Source: an uncultured Paraprevotella sp. (GTDB lineage: Bacteria > Bacteroidota > Bacteroidia > Bacteroidales > Bacteroidaceae). From it: a stretch of DNA of 64,000 nucleotides. Made by a program: the position numbers and the translations under genes. Below are positions 26,279-34,863 of this stretch, piece by piece. The stretch lies in the NCBI GenBank assembly GCA_944320775.1, contig CALUIV010000006.1:60895-124894 (forward strand), written 5' to 3'. The notes under the pieces are model-generated. The model saw nothing but the letters and a program-made list of their open reading frames with translations. It had not been told where the DNA came from and did no database searches. The first letter of the stretch is position 1. Every line of letters starts with the position of its first letter.

Positions 26279-27604
26279 TCATCTCTTCTGATGCAACTGT
26301 TCCACAATGCTTTTCCGCAGCGACAGCAGGGCCGGAACCAGTGCCGACAGGAAATTCAGCAACAGGCAGAAGCATACGGCCACCACAAACACCGCAGGCT
26401 GCAACAGCATGCCGGCCGTAAATTCGGGCGCAGGCATGGCGGGGTCGATATTCGTGTCGAAAATGGTCAGAATCCAGTCGGACGAGAGCCACAGACACAC
26501 ATAGCTGAGCAACAAGCCCAAAAGGCTTCCCAGCGAAGTGAACAGCAGATTCTCGTTCATAATCTGACGCAACAGCCGGAAGTTGGACGCGCCATAGGCC
26601 TTGCGGATACCCAGCTCTCCGACGCGACTGTCCATGCGCGAAGCGATGATGCCGCCCAGATTCAGAGCCGGAATGAAGATCAGGGCCAGCAGGAAATAAA
26701 GGAACGGGCGCAAAGTGGCTTCAATATAAGGCGTCAGGCTGCTGCCGGCATCATGGACATAAGAGGAACGGAAACAGCTTTTCCAGTAATCGTCCGGTTG
26801 GTCAAGGATGTCGTTCTCATAAAATGGACATGTGGTATTGTAACGACGGAACGCTTCGCGCACTTCCTTTCGCAATGCATCCTTGTCGGAAGGGTTTGGA
26901 GCCGTCAGATATACATACAGACTCCCCCGCAGACGTTCGTCGCCCGTTTCCCAGAGCGCATCCGGATTGAGCGCCAACGGGAGCCACACGTCGGCCGCCG
27001 TAGCCGGAGTGACCCACGACACGTCCTGCACCACACCCGCCACTTTCAGCTCGTTGCCATTGAACAGAAACTGTCGGCCGACGGCCTCCGTCGTACCGAA
27101 CAGGCGGTTGGCCAGTCGGGCCGAAAGAACGGCCACCGGCATCGCGGCCGTGGCATCGGCATCGGAAAAAGGCCGTCCGGACAAAAAACGGAAGGTGAAC
27201 ACCCGCCAGAAACCACCGTCGACATACTTGGGCGATACGGGTAGCGCAGCCGAACGCACCGTCTGCGCGACTCTGCCCTCCTCCGCGCCCCAGGAAGCAT
27301 ACACCGCAGCCGTCGCATCGAGATGCGGCAGTCCTTTCAGGAGCTCATACGGAACGCGCGGTGAAAGAGGGCCGCCGCTGGAACCGTGACCGTTCCGTTC
27401 GTCGGCCTGCACGTATTGCAGCACCAGCGTACGGTTCCGGTTTCCTTCGGGATAGATGGGAGCGAATTTCACGTAAAAGATAATAAACAGCACCATCAGC
27501 AGGGCTACCGAAAGTGCGGTGCCCAAAATATAGATGCTCGAAAACAGCGGATTCTGACGGAGCAGAGCCCAACTACGATAAACATATTTCCGAAAACGGT
27601 TCAT
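26279..27604 (-). CDS. MacB/FtsX-type ABC permease, B-type, copy B2
   Basis: About 441 residues from MNRFRKYVYRSWALLRQNPLF; the upstream extension to 27712 is rejected because all B-type paralogues start at this equivalent Met. It has an N-terminal helix (SIYILGTALSVALLMVLFI), a periplasmic core domain (GTTEAVGRQFLFNGNELKVAGVV), and three C-terminal helices with NLGGIIASRMDSRVGELGIRKAYGAS. It ends VEQLHQKR. It is paired with the A1 gene downstream and is more diverged than B4 and B6. Confidence 0.9.
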   Translation of the reverse strand: MNRFRKYVYRSWALLRQNPLFSSIYILGTALSVALLMVLFIIFYVKFAPIYPEGNRNRTLVLQYVQADERNGHGSSGGPLSPRVPYELLKGLPHLDATAAVYASWGAEEGRVAQTVRSAALPVSPKYVDGGFWRVFTFRFLSGRPFSDADATAAMPVAVLSARLANRLFGTTEAVGRQFLFNGNELKVAGVVQDVSWVTPATAADVWLPLALNPDALWETGDERLRGSLYVYLTAPNPSDKDALRKEVREAFRRYNTTCPFYENDILDQPDDYWKSCFRSSYVHDAGSSLTPYIEATLRPFLYFLLALIFIPALNLGGIIASRMDSRVGELGIRKAYGASNFRLLRQIMNENLLFTSLGSLLGLLLSYVCLWLSSDWILTIFDTNIDPAMPAPEFTAGMLLQPAVFVVAVCFCLLLNFLSALVPALLSLRKSIVEQLHQKR

Positions 27605-27635
27605 AATCAATAAGTATTTGTTTTGTTCGTGTAAG

Positions 27636-28889
27636 TTATTCTTCGTGCAGCGCCTCTGTCGGTGCAATCCGGCTGATGCCACGCACAGGCACATAAACGC
27701 CGAAACTGACAATCAGTACCATCAGCAGCCAGACCACAGCCGAAACTATCAGATAGTGCAGTTTGAAAGACTCATACCAATAGTGCACAAAGGGACTGTA
27801 GCAAGTGTTTTCCGGCTGGTACAATCCGGTATGCAAAGCATATTGCAGATAAATAACTGCCCCCAAGAAGACAGACACGGTGGTCAGTATCAGTCCCTCA
27901 AGCAGGAACAGACGCACCATCTTCCCGGAAGTGGCTCCAAAGCTTTTCAGGATACCGATCTCTTCACGCCGGGCACGTGTCTGCATCCAGAAACTTCCGG
28001 AAACTCCGAAGAAGATACAGAACAGGAAAAACGAGCCTAACAGAAGCTGTACCCCATAATCATAGGTATTGGAAAAGTATCCCTGACTGATATAGTGGTC
28101 ATACGATTCGATCTGCACCACAAAATAGTTACCCAATTGCAACTCCCGCAAAGCCCACTCCCGAAAATCCGTCAGGAAGGCATCCGGGTCCACATCATCG
28201 CGCAAACGGAAGATAATAGCCTCCGCATTCTGAACACCAGACTTCACAAAACGGACTTGCAGGGGAGGCTTGTTCAAATGTATTTTAACAGGCCGAACGG
28301 AAGCTACAATCTTTAATTCATCTCCAAGAGGATTCTTATACCTGTGCCCGAACGAAGGAGCATCCGGAAGAATGTTCTCGGTCATAATCAATTCCCCATT
28401 CTCCAAAGTCATCCGGTCCATCTGCTCTGTTGAAGGTCCTCCGGCCGTCTGATAGCGGAAAGTGGTAAAATAATCACTTTTGGGAACGAAATCAACTTGT
28501 ATATGAAACACTGAAATATCTTCAGTAACCTGAATTGATGTCGCAGTGTAAGACCTTCCTCCCGGACCGCCTCCTCCAATCTGAAATGTAGCCGATTCCA
28601 CTCCGGGATAATTCCGGACACGATCCCGAATGCGCCACATATTTTCCTGTCGTGTCTCACTCTCTGCCGCCTCTTCACGGTAGCGGTAAGAAGACGGATC
28701 ATACTCCTGAATGGAAATACGGTACAGATTCTCCGAGTCAAAACCATCCGGCAGCATATTCACATAAGTCTGCACTGTCACGGGATCGGCAAAATGCCAC
28801 AGAATGACACTGACCACAATCAGTTCGGCCATCAGCCAGCCGTTGCGCCTCTTTCGGGCCCATAAATTCTTTAATGCCAAACGTATCAT
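27636..28889 (-). CDS. MacB/FtsX-type ABC permease, A-type, copy A3
   Basis: A 417-residue A-type permease starting MIRLALKNLWARKRRNGWLMAE, with a membrane helix, a periplasmic core with many aromatic residues and the FtsX signature RREEIGILKSFGATSGKMVRLF. It ends ISRIAPTEALHEE. It is closely similar to A5 across its length, including the C-terminal tail, so the two are recent duplicates. It starts 4 bp after the B4 stop, suggesting translational coupling of each B/A pair. Confidence 0.91.
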   Translation of the reverse strand: MIRLALKNLWARKRRNGWLMAELIVVSVILWHFADPVTVQTYVNMLPDGFDSENLYRISIQEYDPSSYRYREEAAESETRQENMWRIRDRVRNYPGVESATFQIGGGGPGGRSYTATSIQVTEDISVFHIQVDFVPKSDYFTTFRYQTAGGPSTEQMDRMTLENGELIMTENILPDAPSFGHRYKNPLGDELKIVASVRPVKIHLNKPPLQVRFVKSGVQNAEAIIFRLRDDVDPDAFLTDFREWALRELQLGNYFVVQIESYDHYISQGYFSNTYDYGVQLLLGSFFLFCIFFGVSGSFWMQTRARREEIGILKSFGATSGKMVRLFLLEGLILTTVSVFLGAVIYLQYALHTGLYQPENTCYSPFVHYWYESFKLHYLIVSAVVWLLMVLIVSFGVYVPVRGISRIAPTEALHEE

Positions 28890-28893
28890 AAGC

Positions 28894-30162
28894 TTACTTT
28901 TTCTGGTTCAACGAATAAACAATCTCCGCACGAAGGGCGTGCCATACAGGAAGCAAGGCAGAGGCAAGATTCAATACGACACAGAGCAGAAATGCGGACA
29001 GGAAAATCCAGGGTGAAAAAAGCATCTCCACAGTAACCAGAATATCCGAATTGTCCAGATAGTAGTCAATGGAAAAGAATCGGAACACCCAGTCCTTTCC
29101 CCACGCCAACAAAGCCCAGGACAAGAACAACCCGACCAGTCCGCCCATCAAAGTCAGAATCAGATTCTCATTCAGAACTTGCCGCAACAGATAGCCACGG
29201 GTGGCTCCAAATGCCTTATAAACACCCATTTCCATCAAGCGGTCTTCCATACGACCGGCAATCATGCCACTCAGATTCAAAGCCGGAACCAATAAAAAGA
29301 CCAGAACCAATCCCCCGAAAAGGTAGAGAGATTTGCGCACCATATCATCATCGATGAAGGTACCCGGCATACTCTTTGCCGAATATTGCCAAGCCGGAAG
29401 GGGGCTCTCAATCACAACCGACGTATCGCCCGTTGCCACCTGATACTTACGGAATCTCTCATCAAACTCAGCTTGCATCTGTGCCCCCTTATCCCGGTCA
29501 ACCCGAATAGAAACTGTATACGATCCACACAAAGTTGAAGGATCCTGATTTTCATCCAGACAGGTGTAAGGAATATAAATCTGCGCAAAAGTACGCGGAG
29601 TCAGACTGCTGACATCACGCACCACACCGGCCACTACATAATCGGCATAGTTGAACTGCATGGTCCGCCCCACAGCCTGTACCTCACCGAACAACCGCCG
29701 GGCCAGTGATTCCGAAATCACGGCACACTGTTTGCCGTTGCGGAAATCAGATTCAGAAAATGGTTTTCCGGAACGGAACCGAAAATCAAAGACCCGGAAG
29801 AAAGCGGCATCCGTGGCTATCGTCTTTACCTGAAGTACGCTTTTTCCATCAGGGAGCTGCACCAAAACCGGATAAGCACTGTGTATGGCAGTCACAGCCT
29901 TTGCGCTCTGAAGCGGATAAAACCAATTATTGACAGCCGTCAGGGATAAAGATCCCTTGGCGCCTTTTCCATAGATAGTTTCGGAACACCACAGCTCATC
30001 GCGGTGCTCCTCCGGATAGATGGATCCCACCCGGATATACTGAAAGGTGATGACAATCATCGTCAGCGCCACCGGAATGGCCGTACCGATAATATAAAGC
30101 GCGCCGAACAGCCTGTGCTGCCGCAGCATGACCCATGTCTGTCTGATGTATCGTCTGATCAT
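28894..30162 (-). CDS. MacB/FtsX-type ABC permease, B-type, copy B4
   Basis: A 422-residue B-type permease starting MIRRYIRQTWVMLRQHRLFG. The periplasmic core includes GEVQAVGRTMQFNYADYVVAGVVRDVSSLTP, and the C-terminal helices carry NLSGMIAGRMEDRLMEMGVYKAFGATRG. It ends IVYSLNQKK. The 5' part is almost identical at DNA level to B6 (for example around 30000-30090 versus 32568-32660), marking a recent tandem duplication. Confidence 0.91.
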   Translation of the reverse strand: MIRRYIRQTWVMLRQHRLFGALYIIGTAIPVALTMIVITFQYIRVGSIYPEEHRDELWCSETIYGKGAKGSLSLTAVNNWFYPLQSAKAVTAIHSAYPVLVQLPDGKSVLQVKTIATDAAFFRVFDFRFRSGKPFSESDFRNGKQCAVISESLARRLFGEVQAVGRTMQFNYADYVVAGVVRDVSSLTPRTFAQIYIPYTCLDENQDPSTLCGSYTVSIRVDRDKGAQMQAEFDERFRKYQVATGDTSVVIESPLPAWQYSAKSMPGTFIDDDMVRKSLYLFGGLVLVFLLVPALNLSGMIAGRMEDRLMEMGVYKAFGATRGYLLRQVLNENLILTLMGGLVGLFLSWALLAWGKDWVFRFFSIDYYLDNSDILVTVEMLFSPWIFLSAFLLCVVLNLASALLPVWHALRAEIVYSLNQKK

Positions 30163-30187
30163 ATTTTTCCTGTGTTTTTATATTGTT

Positions 30188-31444
30188 CTACTCTTCGTGC
30201 AGCGCTTCGGTCGGTGCGATCCGGCTGATACCCCGCATCGGGACATAAATGCCGAAACCCACAATCAGCATCATCAAGAGCCAGACCACAGCCGACACCA
30301 CCGCAAAATGAAGACCGAAAAATTCAAACCAATAATGTACATAAGCACTGCAGCACATATTATCCGGCATATAAAGCCCCGAATGCAAGGCATACTGCAG
30401 ATAAATCGTGCAGCCCAGCAGAACCGCCACGGTGGCCAGTCCAATCCCCTCGAACAGGAACAGGCGTAGCAGACGGCCGGAAGTGGCTCCGAAACTTTTC
30501 AGAATACCGATTTCCTCACACCGGCTGCGGGTCTGCATCCAGAAGGTTCCCGAAACGCCGAAGAAGATACAGAACAGGAAGAAGCAGGCCAGCAGTACCT
30601 TCAGCAAATAATCATACTCAAAATATGTCGTACTGTAACGGATAAAATCCTGATAAGACTCTACGCGAGTCACATAGTAATTTCCCAACTGCAATTCCTT
30701 ATCAGCCCATTCCCGGAAATTCGTCAGAAACGCAGACGGATCTATATCATCGCGCAGACGGAAGACGATAGCCTGAGCCTCCCGCGCTTTCTTTATCTCA
30801 AACTCTACCTGCTGAGGCGGAATATTCATATTGATTTTAACCGGAAGCAGAGTGGCCACCACAGGTTCTTCATGTATTTTAAACACATCCTGAAGCGTCC
30901 GCCCGAAGATCGGTCCGTCGGGCATGTAAGTCTCCGTCAGAATGTGGTCCGAATGTTTCAATTCCATCCAGTCCAGTTGCTGCGGCGAAAGTCCTCCGAC
31001 GGTCTGATAGCGGAAAGTGGTAAAATAATTGCTTTTGGGAACAAAACCCATGCAAAACACAGGCACGTTCAGCGAATCGGTCCACCAGATTGCCGATATC
31101 TGATAAGACTGGCTTCCGGGAGTAGTAGAACCAGCCTGAAATGTAGCCGATTCCACCCCGGGATAACGCCCCACCCGGTCGCGGATGCGCCACATGTTCT
31201 CCTCACGCACGTCATCCTCCGCCGCCTCCTTGCTGTAACGCAGCGAAGCAGGATCGTATTCCATAAAGGCCAAACGATAAAGATTTTCCGGATCATAACC
31301 GGCCGGCAGACAGTTCACATAAGTCTGCACGATCAGCGGATCCATCAAATGACACAGGATGACCGCCACGGCCACCAGTTCGGCCAGCAGCCAGCCGCTC
31401 CGTTTCTTGCGGGCCCAGATATTTTTCAATGCCAAACGTATCAT
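30188..31444 (-). CDS. MacB/FtsX-type ABC permease, A-type, copy A5
   Basis: A 418-residue A-type permease starting MIRLALKNIWARKKRSGWLLAE, with FtsX signature RCEEIGILKSFGATSGRLLRLF and C-terminus ISRIAPTEALHEE. The B6 stop lies 4 bp upstream, repeating the B/A coupling seen for B4/A3. Its last codons and 3' spacer match the orphan A-type tail at 32758-32815, pointing to the breakpoint used when the B/A unit was duplicated. Confidence 0.91.
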   Translation of the reverse strand: MIRLALKNIWARKKRSGWLLAELVAVAVILCHLMDPLIVQTYVNCLPAGYDPENLYRLAFMEYDPASLRYSKEAAEDDVREENMWRIRDRVGRYPGVESATFQAGSTTPGSQSYQISAIWWTDSLNVPVFCMGFVPKSNYFTTFRYQTVGGLSPQQLDWMELKHSDHILTETYMPDGPIFGRTLQDVFKIHEEPVVATLLPVKINMNIPPQQVEFEIKKAREAQAIVFRLRDDIDPSAFLTNFREWADKELQLGNYYVTRVESYQDFIRYSTTYFEYDYLLKVLLACFFLFCIFFGVSGTFWMQTRSRCEEIGILKSFGATSGRLLRLFLFEGIGLATVAVLLGCTIYLQYALHSGLYMPDNMCCSAYVHYWFEFFGLHFAVVSAVVWLLMMLIVGFGIYVPMRGISRIAPTEALHEE

Positions 31445-31448
31445 AAAC

Positions 31449-32732
31449 TTATTTTTTCTGGTTCAACGAATAGACGATTTCAGAACGCAGGGCGTTCCAT
31501 GCCGGAATCAGGGCCGAAGCCACATTCAACACCACGCAAATCAGGAAAGCCGCCAGGAACACCCAGGGTGAGAACAACATCTGCGCCGTGACCAGAACAT
31601 CCGGACCGTTCTGCAGATAGATGCCCGGAAAGATAAAGCCATAGATCCAGCCGCGTCCCCAGACCAGCACGCTCCAGGCAAGCAACAAACCCACCAGTCC
31701 GCCCAGAAGGGTCAGCACCAGATTCTCGCCCAACACCTGTCCCAACAGATAACGGCGCGTGGCCCCGAAAGCCTTGCAGATGCCCATCTCGGACAAGCGT
31801 CCTTCCATACGGCTCGAAATCATGCCGCTCAGATTCAGGGCCGGTACCAGCAGAAAAACCAGCACCAGTCCGCCGAAAAGGCGAAGTGCCTTGCCGGCGC
31901 CGTCGTCCTGATCCATCGCCCGGCCATTCACATTGTATTTCCACAGCGGGCAGGGCGGCTGCACATAACAGTAATTGGGCGCCTTTATCTGATGCATCTG
32001 CTGGTAAAGCCGGTTCCGCTCCTCGATTTCAGCCTGTACCGCCGCTCCGCCACCCGAAGGAATCCGCATGCAAACCGTAAAAGGTCCCATCAGATTATCC
32101 CGGCGCAGCGTCTGTTCGTCTTTTATAAAACAGCTGTAGGGCGCATATATCTGAGCATAAGTAAGCGGCGTCAGGGCGCTGACATCACGCACCACCCCAG
32201 CCACCGTGAAGCGGACATGGTTCATCGTAAACATCTTCCCTACAGCCTGCTCCGTACCAAACAGACGGCGCGACAACGAAGCCGTAATCACGGCGCAATG
32301 GTTGCCGTTCACCAGATCGGCGTCCGTAAAAGGCTTGCCGGACCGGAAATCGAAATCGAACACCCGGAAAAATCCCGGATCGGTCATCTTGCTCTGAACC
32401 GACACGCTCGCCTTGCCGTCGGGCAGCAGCACCTGAGCATCCCCATTGCCCCCGAAAGCCGTCACCGCCTCTGCACCCTTCATGGGATAAAACCATTCTT
32501 TCACCGCCCATAAACTGATTGAAGCCGTCCAGCTCTGCGAATAAGCCCGATTCGTAATCCACAGCTCATCGCGGTGCTCCTCCGGATAGATGGAGCCCAC
32601 CCGGAGATACTGAAAGGTGATGACAATCATCGTCAGCGCAATCGGAACGGCCGTGCCGACGATGTAGAGCACGCCGAACAGCTTGTGCTGCCGCAGCATG
32701 GCCCACGTCTGTCTGATATATCGTCTGATCAT
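31449..32732 (-). CDS. MacB/FtsX-type ABC permease, B-type, copy B6
   Basis: A 427-residue B-type permease starting MIRRYIRQTWAMLRQHKLFG, with periplasmic segment GTEQAVGKMFTMNHVRFTVAGVVRDVSALTP, C-terminal NLSGMISSRMEGRLSEMGICKAFGATRR and end IVYSLNQKK. It is a close paralogue of B4. Immediately upstream lies the tail of an A-type permease with no body, then the ATPase gene. Confidence 0.91.
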   Translation of the reverse strand: MIRRYIRQTWAMLRQHKLFGVLYIVGTAVPIALTMIVITFQYLRVGSIYPEEHRDELWITNRAYSQSWTASISLWAVKEWFYPMKGAEAVTAFGGNGDAQVLLPDGKASVSVQSKMTDPGFFRVFDFDFRSGKPFTDADLVNGNHCAVITASLSRRLFGTEQAVGKMFTMNHVRFTVAGVVRDVSALTPLTYAQIYAPYSCFIKDEQTLRRDNLMGPFTVCMRIPSGGGAAVQAEIEERNRLYQQMHQIKAPNYCYVQPPCPLWKYNVNGRAMDQDDGAGKALRLFGGLVLVFLLVPALNLSGMISSRMEGRLSEMGICKAFGATRRYLLGQVLGENLVLTLLGGLVGLLLAWSVLVWGRGWIYGFIFPGIYLQNGPDVLVTAQMLFSPWVFLAAFLICVVLNVASALIPAWNALRSEIVYSLNQKK

Positions 32733-32757
32733 AAATCCTTTATATTTTATATTTTTC

Positions 32758-32815
32758 TACTCCTCGTGCAGCGCTTCGGTCGGCGCGATCCGGCTGATGC
32801 CCCGCATCGTGACAT
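32758..32815 (-). pseudogene. Orphan 3' tail of an A-type permease
   Basis: The minus strand encodes MRGISRIAPTEALHEE followed by TAG, matching the last residues of A5 and nearly the same DNA (plus-strand GTGCAGCGCTTCGGTCGG shared). No permease body precedes it; the ATPase stop lies a few bases upstream. The 25-bp spacing from the stop to B6 equals that from A5 to B4, as expected for a tandem-duplication breakpoint inside the A-type tail. Confidence 0.85.
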
Positions 32816-32821
32816 TCCGTT

Positions 32822-33502
32822 TTAATCCACCTGTCGTCCGTCGAAGAAATGAATCGTGCGTGAAGAAAGACGCGCCTGCTCCTCATTGTGCGTTACCATA
32901 ACAATGGTGCGCCCGTCTTCCTTATTCAAACGGCACAGGATGTCCATCACCTCGGCACCCATTTTCGAATCCAGATTACCCGTAGGCTCGTCGGCCAGGA
33001 TGATTTCCGGATTGCCGATAATGGCACGGGCGATGGCCACACGCTGACACTGTCCGCCCGAAAGCTGCGAAGGCATGTGGCGCATACGATGGCTCAGTCC
33101 CACACGCTCCAACACTTCTTTGGCACGACGGGTGCGCTCGCTGCCCGACATCTTGCGGAAAAGCAATGGGAGCTCTACATTGTCGAGCACATTGAGCGTA
33201 TTGATCAAGTGGAAAGACTGGAATACAAAGCCCAGCGTGCGGTTGCGGAAAGCCGCCTGTTCGCGGTCGCTCATCTTCGGTGTGATCAGCGTACCGCCCA
33301 GCTCCAGCGTACCGCTCGTGGGATTGTCCAGCAGTCCGATAATGTTCAGCAGCGTGGATTTGCCGCAACCGGATGGCCCCATCACACTCAGGAATTCTCC
33401 TTTTTCCACACTCAGGTTTACGTTTTCCAATGCCTGTGTTTCGATCTCGTTCGTACGGTAAATCTTGTTGATACCGGTCAATTGAATCATGTTGCTCATC
33501 AT
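32822..33502 (-). CDS. ABC transporter ATP-binding protein (MacB/LolD type)
   Basis: A 226-residue ATPase with all motifs intact: Walker [11 protein letters not shown] loop [10 protein letters not shown], signature [14 protein letters not shown], Walker [13 protein letters not shown] and H loop MVTHNEEQ. Stand-alone ATPases of this size serve MacB, LolCDE and FtsEX-like permeases. It is the only ATPase in an operon of eight permeases, lying between the A7 gene and the B6 gene, so it probably energises several alternative permease pairs. In-frame Met codons at residues 2 and 5 are alternative starts. Confidence 0.96.
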   Translation of the reverse strand: MMSNMIQLTGINKIYRTNEIETQALENVNLSVEKGEFLSVMGPSGCGKSTLLNIIGLLDNPTSGTLELGGTLITPKMSDREQAAFRNRTLGFVFQSFHLINTLNVLDNVELPLLFRKMSGSERTRRAKEVLERVGLSHRMRHMPSQLSGGQCQRVAIARAIIGNPEIILADEPTGNLDSKMGAEVMDILCRLNKEDGRTIVMVTHNEEQARLSSRTIHFFDGRQVD

Positions 33503-33545
33503 TTTATTTTTTTAGTTTGTTTATATGCTAATTGGTTTCAAAGCA

Positions 33546-34811
33546 TCATTCCTCATGCAGCGCCTCGGTCGGCGTGACGCGGCTCATGCCCCGTGCCGGA
33601 ATCCAGATACCCAGACAAACCACGAACTGCAACAACGCCCAGGTGATCAGGGAGACGACCGCAAAATGCGTCTTGAAATGCTCAAACCAGAAACGCCCCG
33701 AATAAAGCGTACAGATATTGTTTCCATTATTTCCCAAAGGGTTGTAAAGTCCTTCTTTCAGGACATACTGCAGATAAATGAGGCAGCCTATGGCCACGGC
33801 CAGAGTAGCCAGAATAAAACCTTCGGCCAACAGGGAGCGGACGATGGTGCCCCGCGTGGCACCAAAGCTTTTCAGAATACCGATTTCCTCACGCCGACTG
33901 CGGGTCTGCATCCAGAAAGTACCGGTCACTCCCATAAAAAGGAAGAACAAGAAGAAGCCCGCCAATATACTGCGCACCCGAAGATTTTGCCTTACATCGT
34001 CGCCATCCTCGTGCATGAAATCACGGAACGGTTGCACACTGCGCACATAAGAATTGCCGGCTTGCAGATTGTTCCGAGCCCATTCGGTAAAGGCTGGCAG
34101 AAACTCGTCCTCGTCCACCCCGTCGCGCACCCGCAGCAGCATGCTCCGACCGACAGGATAAACCAGCCGCGAAGTGACCGGCATCGGAACGCCTCCTACA
34201 CGCATGCGCACCAGCGCCGTTGTGCCGACCACCTGATGCTGGTTCACCGTGTCATTCAGGCCGCGTGCCGACTGCCCCGGAAAGGCGGCATCGCTCAGCA
34301 CCACCCGGTCGGGCTGTTCAAAAGGTTCGCCCTGCAGCAAGCGGTCCAGCTGTTCATTCGTCTGACCGTCCGCCTCGGTGAAGCGCAACGTCTGAAAATA
34401 ATCCGAACCGGGAACAATTTCCATCACCCACGCATCAGTCGTCAGCGAGTCTTTCTGAAAACGCAGGAAATAGGAAGTCTGCCAGAACGGACCGGTATTG
34501 CCAAAGAACGTGGCCGATTCCACACCGTCATAGGCACGCACCCGGCGCAGCAGGTGCCACCTGTTTTCGCGGGCCTTTACCGGATTCACCTCATCGGGCC
34601 GGAAACGGGGAGACCGGGGACTATAGTCGGCCAGAACCACCCGGTAAAGATTCCGCTCGTCAAAACCGTTGGGCATCGACTCTATGGAGAAAAGCACGGC
34701 CACGGGATCAAGCAGCACCCAGACAATCATCGTGACCAGCACGAGTTCAGTGAGCAGCCAGCCGTAGCGTCTTTTTCGGGCCCACAACATTTTCAATATC
34801 ATGCGTAACAT
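33546..34811 (-). CDS. MacB/FtsX-type ABC permease, A-type, copy A7
   Basis: A 421-residue A-type permease starting MLRMILKMLWARKRRYGWLLTE, with periplasmic core and FtsX signature RREEIGILKSFGATRGTIVRSL and C-terminus MSRVTPTEALHEE. It is the first A-type copy in transcription order, paired with B8 and directly followed by the ATPase gene. This B8-A7-ATPase block resembles the ancestral unit before the downstream duplications. The periplasmic region differs strongly from A3 and A5. Confidence 0.91.
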   Translation of the reverse strand: MLRMILKMLWARKRRYGWLLTELVLVTMIVWVLLDPVAVLFSIESMPNGFDERNLYRVVLADYSPRSPRFRPDEVNPVKARENRWHLLRRVRAYDGVESATFFGNTGPFWQTSYFLRFQKDSLTTDAWVMEIVPGSDYFQTLRFTEADGQTNEQLDRLLQGEPFEQPDRVVLSDAAFPGQSARGLNDTVNQHQVVGTTALVRMRVGGVPMPVTSRLVYPVGRSMLLRVRDGVDEDEFLPAFTEWARNNLQAGNSYVRSVQPFRDFMHEDGDDVRQNLRVRSILAGFFLFFLFMGVTGTFWMQTRSRREEIGILKSFGATRGTIVRSLLAEGFILATLAVAIGCLIYLQYVLKEGLYNPLGNNGNNICTLYSGRFWFEHFKTHFAVVSLITWALLQFVVCLGIWIPARGMSRVTPTEALHEE

Positions 34812-34863
34812 AAATTCTTTCTTTTATATTTTATTCTTTTGAAAAACATTCGTCGGTTCCGGT

